A stretch of 64,000 bases of DNA from an uncultured Pelagibacteraceae bacterium (GCA_902590395.1 CACIWQ010000004.1:5001-69000), one strand, 5' to 3'. Shown: positions 36,578 to 45,106, numbered from the stretch's first letter. Notes: generated by a model not told the origin, from the letters alone. Translations and numbers: made by a program.

Positions 36578-37366
36578 ATGAAGAAAATTTTTATCGTACT
36601 TTTATTTATTTTAGCATTTCAAATTAAAACATCAGCTGAATCTTATTATTTTAAAAAATGCAAAATTGATGAAAATTATTCAGCAAATTATATTATAGAT
36701 ATAAACAATAAAAAAATTAATAGAACTTTTGTAAATGAAAAAACAAAATCGGTACGCGAAAAAACAGACAATATAAAAATAGTTAAAAAAGATCAAATTG
36801 TTAGTGAAATATTTCAAAGTGGGACTAACCCAAAACTATACCTGCAATATTATTTAAATGTAAAATCAAAAACAGTATCTATACAAAAATATAACAGAAA
36901 TGAAAATATTAACTTTTTTGCACCGGATGGTCCTAAATACAGAAGTTTTTGTGCCGATGTTAAAGCAGATTGGGATAAGAGCGGAGAGAAAAGTGCTGAA
37001 GAAAAAAAACAAGCAGAATTTAAGGCTAAACAAGATAGAAAAAAACTTGAGGAAAAAAAGAACAGAGCAGAAGAGCTAAGAAAGCAAAAACTCAAAAAAG
37101 AAAAAGAAGAAGAAAATAAACATGAAATTTTAATTAGCGGAGAATTATTTGCAGCAAAAAAACCTAAAAAAAGAATGGAGTCCGAGGAACAGCTAAAAAT
37201 TGATTTTAGGAAGAAAGCCTTTGAAATTTGCTCCAATTCTAAAAACTACAAAATATTGGAACAAAATATAAAGGTAATGGATGTAGGAGAAGTAACTGCA
37301 TTTCCTAAGAAGGGATTTTTGGCGGCAATTAAATTAGGAATTCAAGGAATTATAAAATGCGAGTAG
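36578..37366 (+). CDS. Secreted protein of unknown function with charged helical linker
   Basis: 262 residues with a signal peptide ('MKKIFIVLLFILAFQIKTSA'). A beta-rich N-terminal part runs to about residue 130. A long Lys/Glu helix follows (about 140-185, 'ADWDKSGEKSAEEKKQAEFK' and onward), then a short C-terminal domain with one Cys pair candidate ('FEICSNSK', 'IIKCE'). It is probably periplasmic. The fold is unknown. It follows the PhyH gene by 11 bases and may be co-transcribed. Confidence 0.6.
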   Translation: MKKIFIVLLFILAFQIKTSAESYYFKKCKIDENYSANYIIDINNKKINRTFVNEKTKSVREKTDNIKIVKKDQIVSEIFQSGTNPKLYLQYYLNVKSKTVSIQKYNRNENINFFAPDGPKYRSFCADVKADWDKSGEKSAEEKKQAEFKAKQDRKKLEEKKNRAEELRKQKLKKEKEEENKHEILISGELFAAKKPKKRMESEEQLKIDFRKKAFEICSNSKNYKILEQNIKVMDVGEVTAFPKKGFLAAIKLGIQGIIKCE

Positions 37367-37379
37367 TTTTATTATTAAG

Positions 37380-37502
37380 CTAACTAGATAAATTAACTAT
37401 AAGACCAATTAATCCTATAAAAAATACTCCACCAAATATTGCAGCTAAAGTAATTCCTAATACCAATTTGTCTTTTTCAGTCATTTTATGATCATCGCTC
37501 AT
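37380..37502 (-). CDS. 40-residue single-pass membrane protein
   Basis: A small minus-strand ORF below the ORF-track limit, beginning 'MSDDHKMTEKDKLVLG' and continuing as one hydrophobic helix ('ITLAAIFGGVFFIGLIGLIV') before a TAG stop. The charged N-terminus followed by one membrane helix resembles small inner-membrane proteins often left unannotated. It ends 14 bases from the convergent gene at 36578-37366 and starts 14 bases upstream of nothing on its strand but the O-methyltransferase stop, so it could be the last gene of that transcript. Confidence 0.5.
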   Translation of the reverse strand: MSDDHKMTEKDKLVLGITLAAIFGGVFFIGLIGLIVNLSS

Positions 37503-37515
37503 AGCTATACTTATA

Positions 37516-38661
37516 CTAATTTTTAAACTCATATCCTACTTCAAATTGATTAGAAGGGATAATACATCTATCTTTAAAATGTTCTATCCAGCTATCTTTA
37601 ATGCAATAATCTGATCTTTTGTGAACAGAATAGTATTTATAGAAAGAGTAGGGAAGTCCTGAATTTTCCCAAACTCTAAAGTACAAAAAGTCTGAAACCT
37701 TTTCAAAGATTTTCATGTAATTTGATATTTGATTTTTTTCCATCTCACATAGACATCCAATAGCTAAAGAAATATCAAAAGTTTTTTCTTTAAATAAGTT
37801 TATTTGATGAGGGAAAATGAACAAAACATCATTTTTTTCATATATTTTCATCATTTCATGCTTGTCATTAATTTCAAAAGCCGATGCAATTTTTTTGTTC
37901 GGAAAATAATCTGATAAATTTTTTTTTGAAAAAAATACAGCAGGTGGCAAATCGGCTATAACATATTTAACATCCTTTGATAGAGATAAGACCATGTTTG
38001 CAGTTCTTCCATACCCAGCTCCTAGTTCTAAAACATTTAATGGTTTTTTTATTTTTTTTGTTAAAAGCTTTATTTTTTCGTATTCTAATAATGAAGTTAG
38101 CATATATTGAGTAATGATTTTATCTTCTACTTCTAACGAAGGATTGTATTTAAGATATAATTTTTTTTCTATTTCATTATAACTTTTAAAAATATTTTTA
38201 GATTTAATATTTTCATAAAGAATAAGCAAAACCAAATTGTGATTAATGGATTTAGTTAAAGAAAGTTGAGGATGTTTTTTAAATAAATTTAAGTTTAACT
38301 GAATTTTATCACTAAGTTTTTCACAACTTTTTTCTATTGAATATTCGTCCATAAATGAGTAGCCAGCATAGTCCGACCATGAAATTGCATTTAGAGCATC
38401 TTCAGATGGAGAGGTTCTGATTATATGATTATAGTGATTCATAATGTTATGTCTCCAGAATTTTGAAGTCCATTTGTAACTTTCGGATTTAACAAAGAGG
38501 TCAGTTATATTTACAATTTCTTGTGGTAAGTTTTTTTTATCTAATTTGTACCAAAATTTTTTTAAATTTTTTCTTCTTAAGTAAGCATTTTTGAAAGTGC
38601 TCCAGACAGATCTGGGTTGGTGAATTTCTGTTTTATTAATATTTAATAATTTAGACAACAT
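37516..38661 (-). CDS. Putative sugar O-methyltransferase
   Basis: 381 residues matching the 'putative sugar O-methyltransferase' family of glycan clusters. A helical N-terminal region is followed by a SAM-binding domain starting 'LNVLELGAGYGRTANMVLS' near residue 214, then 'YVIADLPPAVFFSKKNL' and the distal 'FDISLAIGCLCEMEKNQISNY'. It probably caps or decorates the O-chain with methyl groups. It is the last clear accessory gene before the tmRNA/thyX core region. Confidence 0.8.
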   Translation of the reverse strand: MLSKLLNINKTEIHQPRSVWSTFKNAYLRRKNLKKFWYKLDKKNLPQEIVNITDLFVKSESYKWTSKFWRHNIMNHYNHIIRTSPSEDALNAISWSDYAGYSFMDEYSIEKSCEKLSDKIQLNLNLFKKHPQLSLTKSINHNLVLLILYENIKSKNIFKSYNEIEKKLYLKYNPSLEVEDKIITQYMLTSLLEYEKIKLLTKKIKKPLNVLELGAGYGRTANMVLSLSKDVKYVIADLPPAVFFSKKNLSDYFPNKKIASAFEINDKHEMMKIYEKNDVLFIFPHQINLFKEKTFDISLAIGCLCEMEKNQISNYMKIFEKVSDFLYFRVWENSGLPYSFYKYYSVHKRSDYCIKDSWIEHFKDRCIIPSNQFEVGYEFKN

Positions 38662-38811
38662 TTTAGTAAGAATTTAAATTTAAAGATAAAAAATCCAACT
38701 TGTTTTTAACCTGAATTACCTGCTGTTTCAATAAAATTAAAATAACAAAAAACTCAATTTTTTACTTTGGCTAGTTTTGAAGTAAATTATAATATAATAT
38801 AAAGCAATTGA

Positions 38812-39540
38812 ATGAAAAAAATCATTAAATTATTTATTTTTCTTGCAATACTATTTTCGATTTTTAATAAACAAATTGTTTCATATGCCGCCTTACATTT
38901 TTTTTCTAAATGGATTGATAGAGAAGTTATAGTAGATAAGTTTAAAATAAATTATACCGACAGTTTAATTGTACTTGATAAAGTGCAAATAAAAAATTCA
39001 AAAGAATTTTACTATAATAATTTTGTGGAAATAGATAAAATAATTTTAAATTATAATTTTAAATCATTATTCACAAATTTAATTATTATTAATAATTTAA
39101 TTTTTGAAAACCCTACTTTTTTTCTTGAACTAGTAGAAAAACCTTCAGTAGAACTATCACCTTTCAATACTCAAAAAATGTATGACGATAATGTTGGGGG
39201 TGTTAAAAAGATAGTTAAAACTGGACATGATAAAATTTGGCCTAAAAAAAAAAGAGATGTGAATTTTATAATATCAGAAGTTAAAATAAACGGCACAAAA
39301 GTTTTTTTAAAAACCTTTCTATCTAAAGTTCCTACAGAAATTAAACTTCCAGAAATATTTTATACAAAAGTAGGCAATGGTGCGACCGACGGCAATTATA
39401 TGCATCATAAAGATGCTCTTAAGTTAATTTATTATGATCTAATAAAAATAATACCAGATTTAGAATTAAAAAATTTTTTAAAAAAAATATATAATTATAA
39501 AAGCCTATTAGGTGAGCTCAGCGAAAGTGGTGCTTATTAA
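38812..39540 (+). CDS. AsmA-like membrane-anchored protein
   Basis: 242 residues with one N-terminal membrane helix ('IIKLFIFLAILFSIFNKQIVSYA') and a periplasmic beta-rich part reminiscent of AsmA/DUF748 proteins: 'VIVDKFKINYTDSLIVLDKVQIKN' and 'INNLIFENPTFFLEL' show the repeated beta-strand pattern. AsmA-like proteins are linked to lipid transport between membranes. It is much shorter than classic AsmA. It is preceded by an AT-rich promoter-like region (TATAATATAAT) and converges on the tmRNA gene. Confidence 0.5.
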   Translation: MKKIIKLFIFLAILFSIFNKQIVSYAALHFFSKWIDREVIVDKFKINYTDSLIVLDKVQIKNSKEFYYNNFVEIDKIILNYNFKSLFTNLIIINNLIFENPTFFLELVEKPSVELSPFNTQKMYDDNVGGVKKIVKTGHDKIWPKKKRDVNFIISEVKINGTKVFLKTFLSKVPTEIKLPEIFYTKVGNGATDGNYMHHKDALKLIYYDLIKIIPDLELKNFLKKIYNYKSLLGELSESGAY

Positions 39541-39547
39541 TTTTTCA

Positions 39548-39795
39548 ACAAGGGGCGTTCTGTTGCCCGGTGCCCCAGACCGCGCTTTCTTAATAAAAAT
39601 TAAGCAGCGAGAGCAAATTTATCATTTGCAATTATAATTTAGCCCGATAACGACGGAACAATCCCGAACGAAAGAATAGCTTTTAGACATCCGTCGAATC
39701 TGATTCACCCCCATTAGTTGTATATGGTGGAGGTGGTGGGTAATGCTCCCACGTCCGCAATGTTTATTACGAAATTCGTTTATCGTTATAGTTGG
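39548..39795 (-). ncRNA. ssrA: tmRNA, circularly permuted two-piece type
   Basis: This fills the 311-base gap between genes. On the minus strand the acceptor piece comes first and ends CACCTCCACCA at 39725. A 12-base intervening loop follows, and the coding piece then begins GGGGGTGAATCAG at 39712. CACCTCC pairs with GGGGGTG to close a 7-bp acceptor stem with discriminator A and encoded CCA. The tag reading frame GCA...TAA (39629-39600) encodes ANDKFALAA, a typical proteolysis tag end. Acceptor-before-coding order is the alphaproteobacterial two-piece arrangement. Outer ends are approximate. Confidence 0.9.
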
Positions 39796-39851
39796 AAAAC
39801 CAACATTTATAATATAAAACTTTATTTTTAAGATTCAATATTATATTAGCC

Positions 39852-40799
39852 ATGACGCTTTCAGATCAACAAAAGAAAGAAATATTAGAACAACAAAATC
39901 AAAAAAATACCACAAAAAGAGTCACATCACCTGAACTTGAAAAAATTCTTTACGAAGCTTTACCAGTTCTCGATCATGGATTTGTGAGAGTAGTAGATTA
40001 TATGGGTGATGATAGTTCTATTGTCCAGGCCGCTAGGGTTTCCTATGGAAAAGGTACAAAAAAAGTTTCAACAGATAGTGGTTTGATAAAATATTTAATG
40101 AGACATAGGCATAGCACTCCATTTGAAATGTGTGAAATAAAATTTCATGTCAAATTACCAATTTTTGTTGCAAGACAATGGATTAGGCACAGAACAGCAA
40201 ATGTTAATGAATATTCTGCCAGATATTCGATTTTGGACAAAGAATTTTATCTGCCTTCCAAAGAAAACCTTGCGGCGCAGTCTACAAGCAACAGACAGGG
40301 TAGAGGAGATTTAATAAATGGAAAACAAGCAGATAATATTTTAAAAATTTTGAAAAAAGATGCAGAACAAACTTATGCAGACTATGAGATTTTGTTAAAT
40401 GAAAAATATGACGGAAGCACAATCGATAAAAATAATAAAGGTTTGGCTAGAGAATTAGCTAGAATGAATTTGACTTTAAATACTTATACTCAATGGTATT
40501 GGAAAACAGATTTATTAAATTTATTAAATTTTTTATCTTTAAGAGCCGACAGCCATGCCCAATATGAAATAAGGGCATATGCGGATGTTATGATTGATTC
40601 TTTAAAAAGATGGGTGCCTATAACTTTTGATGCTTTTATGGATTATAGGATAGGAGGAATGGAATTATCAGCAAAAGGCAAAGCGGTAATCGTTAAAATG
40701 ATGAAAGGACAAAATTGTGATTTTAAATCCTCCAATCTTTCAAAAAGAGAATGGAATGAACTGATGGAGTCTTTCGGTTTTAAAGAAAAGATTTGCTAA
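39852..40799 (+). CDS. thyX: FAD-dependent thymidylate synthase
   Basis: 315 residues. It has the ThyX motif RHRxxSxxxxSxR-like '[14 protein letters not shown]' near residue 112, preceded by '[20 protein letters not shown]'. It makes dTMP from dUMP using methylene-tetrahydrofolate and FADH2, replacing ThyA. Its end overlaps the convergent cytidylyltransferase gene by 4 bases. Confidence 0.95.
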   Translation: MTLSDQQKKEILEQQNQKNTTKRVTSPELEKILYEALPVLDHGFVRVVDYMGDDSSIVQAARVSYGKGTKKVSTDSGLIKYLMRHRHSTPFEMCEIKFHVKLPIFVARQWIRHRTANVNEYSARYSILDKEFYLPSKENLAAQSTSNRQGRGDLINGKQADNILKILKKDAEQTYADYEILLNEKYDGSTIDKNNKGLARELARMNLTLNTYTQWYWKTDLLNLLNFLSLRADSHAQYEIRAYADVMIDSLKRWVPITFDAFMDYRIGGMELSAKGKAVIVKMMKGQNCDFKSSNLSKREWNELMESFGFKEKIC

Positions 40800-41194
40800 A
40801 TTAATTTAAAACCACTTCGTGATTTTTTTCTCAATAAACTAGCGCTAACATTTTTTGTTCTCTTTAAAATTTTTACATACTTTTTATCAAGTGAATTTTT
40901 ATTATCCGAGCCGTGTATCATTAGATCAAATTTGTGTTTTTTAAAAAATTTATTGTCTATATTGAAGTTACATTTTATTACGCCAGAGACATATTTAATT
41001 GATGATATAATTTCCTTTCTACTTTTAAAGTTTAACAAAGGGCCATATTTTTTATATTTTTTGATTTCCTTATCTGAGGTAAGCCCAACGTAAACTTTTC
41101 CGTGTGCAGAAGCTTTTTTAAGCAATCTAATATGACCGTGATGTAGAATAGATACAGACATATCTACTAATATTTTTTTTTTCTTTTTTTTCAT
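40796..41194 (-). CDS. Stand-alone cytidylyltransferase (TagD/LicC-like)
   Basis: 132 residues of a single CTP-transferase domain: '[21 protein letters not shown]' with HxGH, '[20 protein letters not shown]', '[10 protein letters not shown]' and the C-terminal '[12 protein letters not shown]'. It resembles the N-terminal domain of the pepM fusion in order and spacing. It is coupled (TAATG) to the class V aminotransferase and lies downstream of operator site 5. By analogy with AEP cytidylyltransferases paired with AEP transaminase, it may form CMP-2-aminoethylphosphonate; that is inference. Confidence 0.8.
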   Translation of the reverse strand: MKKKKKKILVDMSVSILHHGHIRLLKKASAHGKVYVGLTSDKEIKKYKKYGPLLNFKSRKEIISSIKYVSGVIKCNFNIDNKFFKKHKFDLMIHGSDNKNSLDKKYVKILKRTKNVSASLLRKKSRSGFKLI

Positions 41195-42177
41195 TATTTA
41201 ATAGAAATTTTTTTTAATATTTCAGCTTTTGCGGCTTTACCCAAATGCGCTTCACCTAAATGACAAACCACGCTACCCGGTAAAGTATTTCTAGCTTTAT
41301 AAAAAATTACTCTTTTATCTTTCGCTTTTAATTTGCAAGTCGTATACGTACAAAGCAAGGGTTGATTTTTTTTGCCAAATATTAATTTACTATCAAAAAT
41401 TTTCATAAATTTATTTTTATTAATCCTAACAGAGTAAGCAAAATTATTATGGTTTGCCAAAATTTTTTCTAATGATTGAATGGAGTGATAAGGTCCTGTC
41501 ATTCTTTTTTGGATATGCGAGTTTATATCTAAATTAAAAGAAGAAACCTCATTTTCAGGATTATGGTTATATGAAACAAAACAAGCTCCAGTTAATCCAA
41601 ATAATCCCTTACAAGAACTAAAAGAAATAACATCAGCTAATTCATGCGACGATTCTAATCCTATTGAAGCAGTTGCATCTAAAGCCAATTTAGCTTTCAC
41701 TTTTTTTGAAAATTTTTTAAGTTCTACAATTGGTATTTTTAAACCGCAACTAGTTTCAGTAGGACATGCCCAGACCCAATCAAATTTCCCAGAAAAATTC
41801 TCTAAATCTTTCCAATGTACTTTTGAGATTTTGCGTATTTTTTTTAAATTTTTTTTAGCATTTAAACACATTTTAAAAAGTCTATCGGAGTAATAACCTG
41901 TAGATACAATTAAAATTTTGCCGTATAAGAAATTTAAGGAAACAACTTCTAAAGCAAAGCTGCCAGAACCCTGCATGCGTACCACTTTTTTTTGTCCACT
42001 AATTTTTTTTAATTTTGAAAGAACTTTTTCCTCGACTTTTATGTACTCTGAATCATTTCGACCAAAACAAGGACCAAGACCTGATAAATTTTCTGCCACT
42101 AGACTGGAGGGTCCAGCAGTAAACAGAAACTTTTTACTGTTTTTATTACTTACAAAATCTTTTAATTTTTTTTCCAC
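41194..42177 (-). CDS. Class V aminotransferase, 2-aminoethylphosphonate transaminase-like
   Basis: 327 residues of fold-type I PLP enzyme: 'FLFTAGPSSLVAENLSGLGP' start, 'GSGSFALEVVSLNFL', 'LALDATASIGLESSHELAD' (PLP Asp) and Schiff-base Lys in 'ISFSSCKGLFGLTGACF' near residue 198. Layout matches the PhnW/serine-glyoxylate/AEP transaminase group. With phosphonoacetaldehyde made by Ppd, it could form 2-aminoethylphosphonate. The start is GTG at 42177, 23 bases downstream of operator site 5. It forms a two-gene unit with the cytidylyltransferase, inserted between thyX and mrp. Substrate is inferred from regulation and partner. Confidence 0.72.
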   Translation of the reverse strand: MEKKLKDFVSNKNSKKFLFTAGPSSLVAENLSGLGPCFGRNDSEYIKVEEKVLSKLKKISGQKKVVRMQGSGSFALEVVSLNFLYGKILIVSTGYYSDRLFKMCLNAKKNLKKIRKISKVHWKDLENFSGKFDWVWACPTETSCGLKIPIVELKKFSKKVKAKLALDATASIGLESSHELADVISFSSCKGLFGLTGACFVSYNHNPENEVSSFNLDINSHIQKRMTGPYHSIQSLEKILANHNNFAYSVRINKNKFMKIFDSKLIFGKKNQPLLCTYTTCKLKAKDKRVIFYKARNTLPGSVVCHLGEAHLGKAAKAEILKKISIK

Positions 42178-42200
42178 TTAAACTTTTGTTAGTTATTAAA

Positions 42201-42217
42201 TGTTCAATATTTGAACA
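42201..42217. promoter_or_regulatory. 17-bp operator palindrome, site 5
   Basis: TGTTCAATATTTGAACA; on the minus strand it reads exactly as site 3 upstream of the regulator, and the match extends into the following TT-AATAA. It lies 23 bases before the GTG start of the aminotransferase gene and just downstream of a minus-strand TATAAAAT -10-like element, a repressor-type position. It is 34 kb from the regulator gene. Confidence 0.72.
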
Positions 42218-42258
42218 CTATCACTAATTTTATATTTGATCAACATATATATTGATAT

Positions 42259-43095
42259 TCACTTAAAAGATTCTTTAATTTTTTCAGCCATATTTATAAA
42301 AATTTTTGATATTTTGTGATTGGGATTTGATTCTACTAAAGGAACACCAGAGTCTGCTGCAATTCTTAAATCAATATTTATAGGTATTTTACCCCAAAAT
42401 TTTTTTTGGTATTCTGTAGCAACTTTTTCTACACCTCCTTGTCCAAAAATATTATGTTTTTCTCCATCGTTGCTTTCAAAAAAACTCATATTGTCTACAA
42501 GGCCTAGAACGGGAACGTTTAGTTTATCAAACATCTTGATTCCTCTTTTTACATCCAACAAGGCAATTTCTTGAGGAGTAGAAATAATTATTGCACCGTC
42601 GAGTTTTATTTCTTGTGCAAAAGTCAATTGTGTATCACCAGTGCCTGGAGGCATGTCTACTACTATAAAATCTAAATTTTTCCATAAAACTTTTTGTGTA
42701 AAAGTTTTGATCGCACTTGTTACCATTGGACCTCTCCAAATCATTGGTGTAGTTTCGTCTACCAAAAATCCTATAGACATACATTGAATTCCATATTTTT
42801 CTATTGGTATTAAATTTTTACCATTATCACTTTTTGGTTTTTCATTTATAGAAATCATTTTTGGTATCGAGGGGCCATATATATCTGCATCAAGTATGCC
42901 TGCTTTAAAGCCTATAGACTTTAAAGATAGTGCCAAGTTTATTGCAAATGTGGATTTGCCAACCCCTCCCTTAGCGCTTGATACTGCTATAGCATGCTTT
43001 GTTCCATTTATTGGATTTTTAATAAATCTTTTTGGAGTCATTTTTTCCTTAAAACCACTGCTTAAATCCTCGGTCTTTTTGTCCATACCATACAT
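42259..43095 (-). CDS. mrp: Mrp/ApbC-like P-loop ATPase lacking CXXC
   Basis: 278 residues with the deviant Walker A 'SSAKGGVGKSTFAINLAL' near residue 40, 'GILDADIYGPSIPKM', and 'DFIVVDMPPGTGDTQLTFAQ'. Mrp/ApbC proteins carry Fe-S clusters to target enzymes as homodimers. Two features differ from most relatives: the N-terminal MIP18/DUF59 domain (about 80-100 residues) is absent, and the CXXC cluster ligand region reads 'NMSFFESNDGEKHNIFG' with no cysteine. Only one Cys occurs in the protein. It diverges from hflK. Confidence 0.88.
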   Translation of the reverse strand: MYGMDKKTEDLSSGFKEKMTPKRFIKNPINGTKHAIAVSSAKGGVGKSTFAINLALSLKSIGFKAGILDADIYGPSIPKMISINEKPKSDNGKNLIPIEKYGIQCMSIGFLVDETTPMIWRGPMVTSAIKTFTQKVLWKNLDFIVVDMPPGTGDTQLTFAQEIKLDGAIIISTPQEIALLDVKRGIKMFDKLNVPVLGLVDNMSFFESNDGEKHNIFGQGGVEKVATEYQKKFWGKIPINIDLRIAADSGVPLVESNPNHKISKIFINMAEKIKESFK

Positions 43096-43136
43096 CTTAG
43101 CTTGTTTTTATCTGTAAAGTAACTATATAGAGTGTC

Positions 43137-44234
43137 ATGGCAAATGGTAATGATTTTAGAGGTGGAGAAAGTCCTTGGGGAAAACCCCCTGGAGGAAATG
43201 GTTCTGGCCGTGGCGGTCAAAGACCACCAAACATTGATGAAGTTATAGAAAAAATTCAAAAAATAATAAATAAATTTATGCCAGGTGGAAAATCTGGAGG
43301 AATCAGACCAGTTATATTTGGACTTATTTTATTAATTGTTGTTTGGGCTTTTAGCGGTTTATACAGAGTGTTGCCAGACGAACAAGGTGTAGTTTTAAGA
43401 TTTGGAAAATTTGTATCTACAACTCAACCAGGTTTAAATTATCATATTCCTTATCCAGTCGAAACTGTTCTTACTCCAAAAGTTACAAAAGTGAATAGGA
43501 TTGATATTGGATTTAGATCAGCAAGTGATTCCGGCAGAACTTCGGGGATAGATGATGTTTCGGAAGAAAGTTTAATGTTAACAGGCGATGAAAATATTGT
43601 TAACATCGATTTTTCAGTTTTTTGGGTAATTAAAGACGCAGGTAAGTTTTTATTTAAAATACAAAGTCCAGTTGAAACAGTCAAAGCCGCAGGGGAAACG
43701 GCAATGAGAGAAGTTATAGCAAAAAGCAATCTCCAGCCAATATTAACAGCGGGAAGATCTAAAATCGAAATAGAAGTACAAGATATTATCCAAAGACTTT
43801 TGGATGAGTACGAATCTGGAATACAAATTACACAAGTACAAACGCAAAAAGCCGACCCGCCAGATCAGGTAATTGATGCTTTTAGAGACGTGCAAGCCGC
43901 AAGAGCAGACATGGTACGTTCCAAGAATGAGGCCGAAGCATATGCTAATGATGTAATACCGAGAGCGCGAGGAGACGCAGCTAAAATTTTACAAGAAGCT
44001 GAAGCTTATAAGAAACAAGTTGTAGCAGCAGCAGAAGGTGAAGCGAGTAGATTTATTGCAATATATAATGAGTATGCAAAAGCTAAACAAGTTACACAAG
44101 AAAGAATGTATCTTGAAACAATGGAAAAGGTTTTGGCAGATATAGACAAGGTAATCATTGATAGAAAGGCTGGAGGTGTGGTTCCTTATTTGCCTCTGCC
44201 CGAATTATCAAAAAAGAAAGGATCTGACTCATAA
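43137..44234 (+). CDS. hflK: FtsH protease modulator HflK
   Basis: 365 residues: a Gly-rich N-terminus ('GGESPWGKPPGGNGSGRGG'), one membrane helix at about residues 60-80 ('PVIFGLILLIVVWAFSGLY'), then the SPFH/band-7 domain ('EQGVVLRFGKFV', 'GLNYHIPYPVE') and a long helical C-terminus. HflK and HflC form a periplasmic cage around FtsH and restrain membrane-protein degradation. It overlaps hflC by one base. Confidence 0.95.
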   Translation: MANGNDFRGGESPWGKPPGGNGSGRGGQRPPNIDEVIEKIQKIINKFMPGGKSGGIRPVIFGLILLIVVWAFSGLYRVLPDEQGVVLRFGKFVSTTQPGLNYHIPYPVETVLTPKVTKVNRIDIGFRSASDSGRTSGIDDVSEESLMLTGDENIVNIDFSVFWVIKDAGKFLFKIQSPVETVKAAGETAMREVIAKSNLQPILTAGRSKIEIEVQDIIQRLLDEYESGIQITQVQTQKADPPDQVIDAFRDVQAARADMVRSKNEAEAYANDVIPRARGDAAKILQEAEAYKKQVVAAAEGEASRFIAIYNEYAKAKQVTQERMYLETMEKVLADIDKVIIDRKAGGVVPYLPLPELSKKKGSDS

Positions 44235-45106
44235 TGAAAATGAATAGATTTTTACTTCCCGTCATGGTTGTTGTGGGACTTGCTATTTACTTGTCGCTTT
44301 TTACAGTAAAGGAAATTAACCAGGCAATAGTATTACAATTTGGTGACCCTAAAAAAATAATTTCTCAACCTGGTCTTCAGGTCAAAATTCCTTTTATTCA
44401 AAATGTCATATTTATAGATCGTAGGATATTAAGTTTAGATCCAGCGCCAGAAGAAGTTATTGCATCAGATCAGAAAAGATTAATTGTTGATGCTTATGCT
44501 AGATTTAAAATTGTAGATCCATTAAAATTTTACATTTCTGTGGGTGACGAAAGAGTAGCAAGATCAAGGTTAGCTACCATCATTAATTCAAGATTAAGAG
44601 GTGTTTTGGGTAAACAAAGTTTAGCAACTTTATTATCTGAAGATAGATCAAAACAAATGGATATTATCCAGAACGACGTTAATGCCGAAGCAGAGAATTT
44701 TGGTATAGAAATTATCGACGTAAGAATTAAAAGAGCAGATCTTCCACAAGCAAATAGCGAAGCCATATTTAAAAGAATGCAAACTGAAAGAGAAAGAGAA
44801 GCTAAAGAATTTAGAGCAAAAGGGGCTGAGATGGCAGTTACAATTACATCTACAGCAGATAAAGAAGTTACAGTGCTGTTAGCAAATGCAAAAAAACAAT
44901 CAGAGATTATGAAAGGTGAAGGAGACGGACAAAGAAATAAAATATTTGCGACCGCATTTGGTAAAGATCCAGAATTTTTTGCTTTCTATAGAGCAATGCA
45001 AGCATACGAAAAAGCTTTAATTGGAGGAGACACCTCTTTAATTTTGTCTCCTGATAGTGATTTTTTTAAGTTTTTTGGTGATACTGGAATTATTAAAAAA
45101 CAATAG
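44234..45106 (+). CDS. hflC: FtsH protease modulator HflC
   Basis: 290 residues: an N-terminal membrane helix ('FLLPVMVVVGLAIYLSLFTV'), the band-7 domain with 'EINQAIVLQFGDP' and 'GLQVKIPFIQNVIFIDRRIL', and the characteristic 'FRAKGAEMAVTITSTADKE' helix. Partner of HflK in the FtsH complex. The stop/start overlap with hflK (TAATG) gives coupled synthesis. Confidence 0.95.
   Translation: MKMNRFLLPVMVVVGLAIYLSLFTVKEINQAIVLQFGDPKKIISQPGLQVKIPFIQNVIFIDRRILSLDPAPEEVIASDQKRLIVDAYARFKIVDPLKFYISVGDERVARSRLATIINSRLRGVLGKQSLATLLSEDRSKQMDIIQNDVNAEAENFGIEIIDVRIKRADLPQANSEAIFKRMQTEREREAKEFRAKGAEMAVTITSTADKEVTVLLANAKKQSEIMKGEGDGQRNKIFATAFGKDPEFFAFYRAMQAYEKALIGGDTSLILSPDSDFFKFFGDTGIIKKQ

Noticed and set aside
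36850-37236. Minus-strand 128-residue Ser/Phe-rich ORF in the track
   Set aside because: It is the antisense of the Lys/Glu-rich helix of the real plus-strand gene; the Ser/Phe bias is exactly the complement of AAA/GAA codons.
1-42300. Mobile element or prophage origin for the accessory blocks
   Set aside because: No transposase, integrase, recombinase or flanking direct repeats were seen near the tRNA-Val or tmRNA genes; homologous replacement between flanking core genes fits better.
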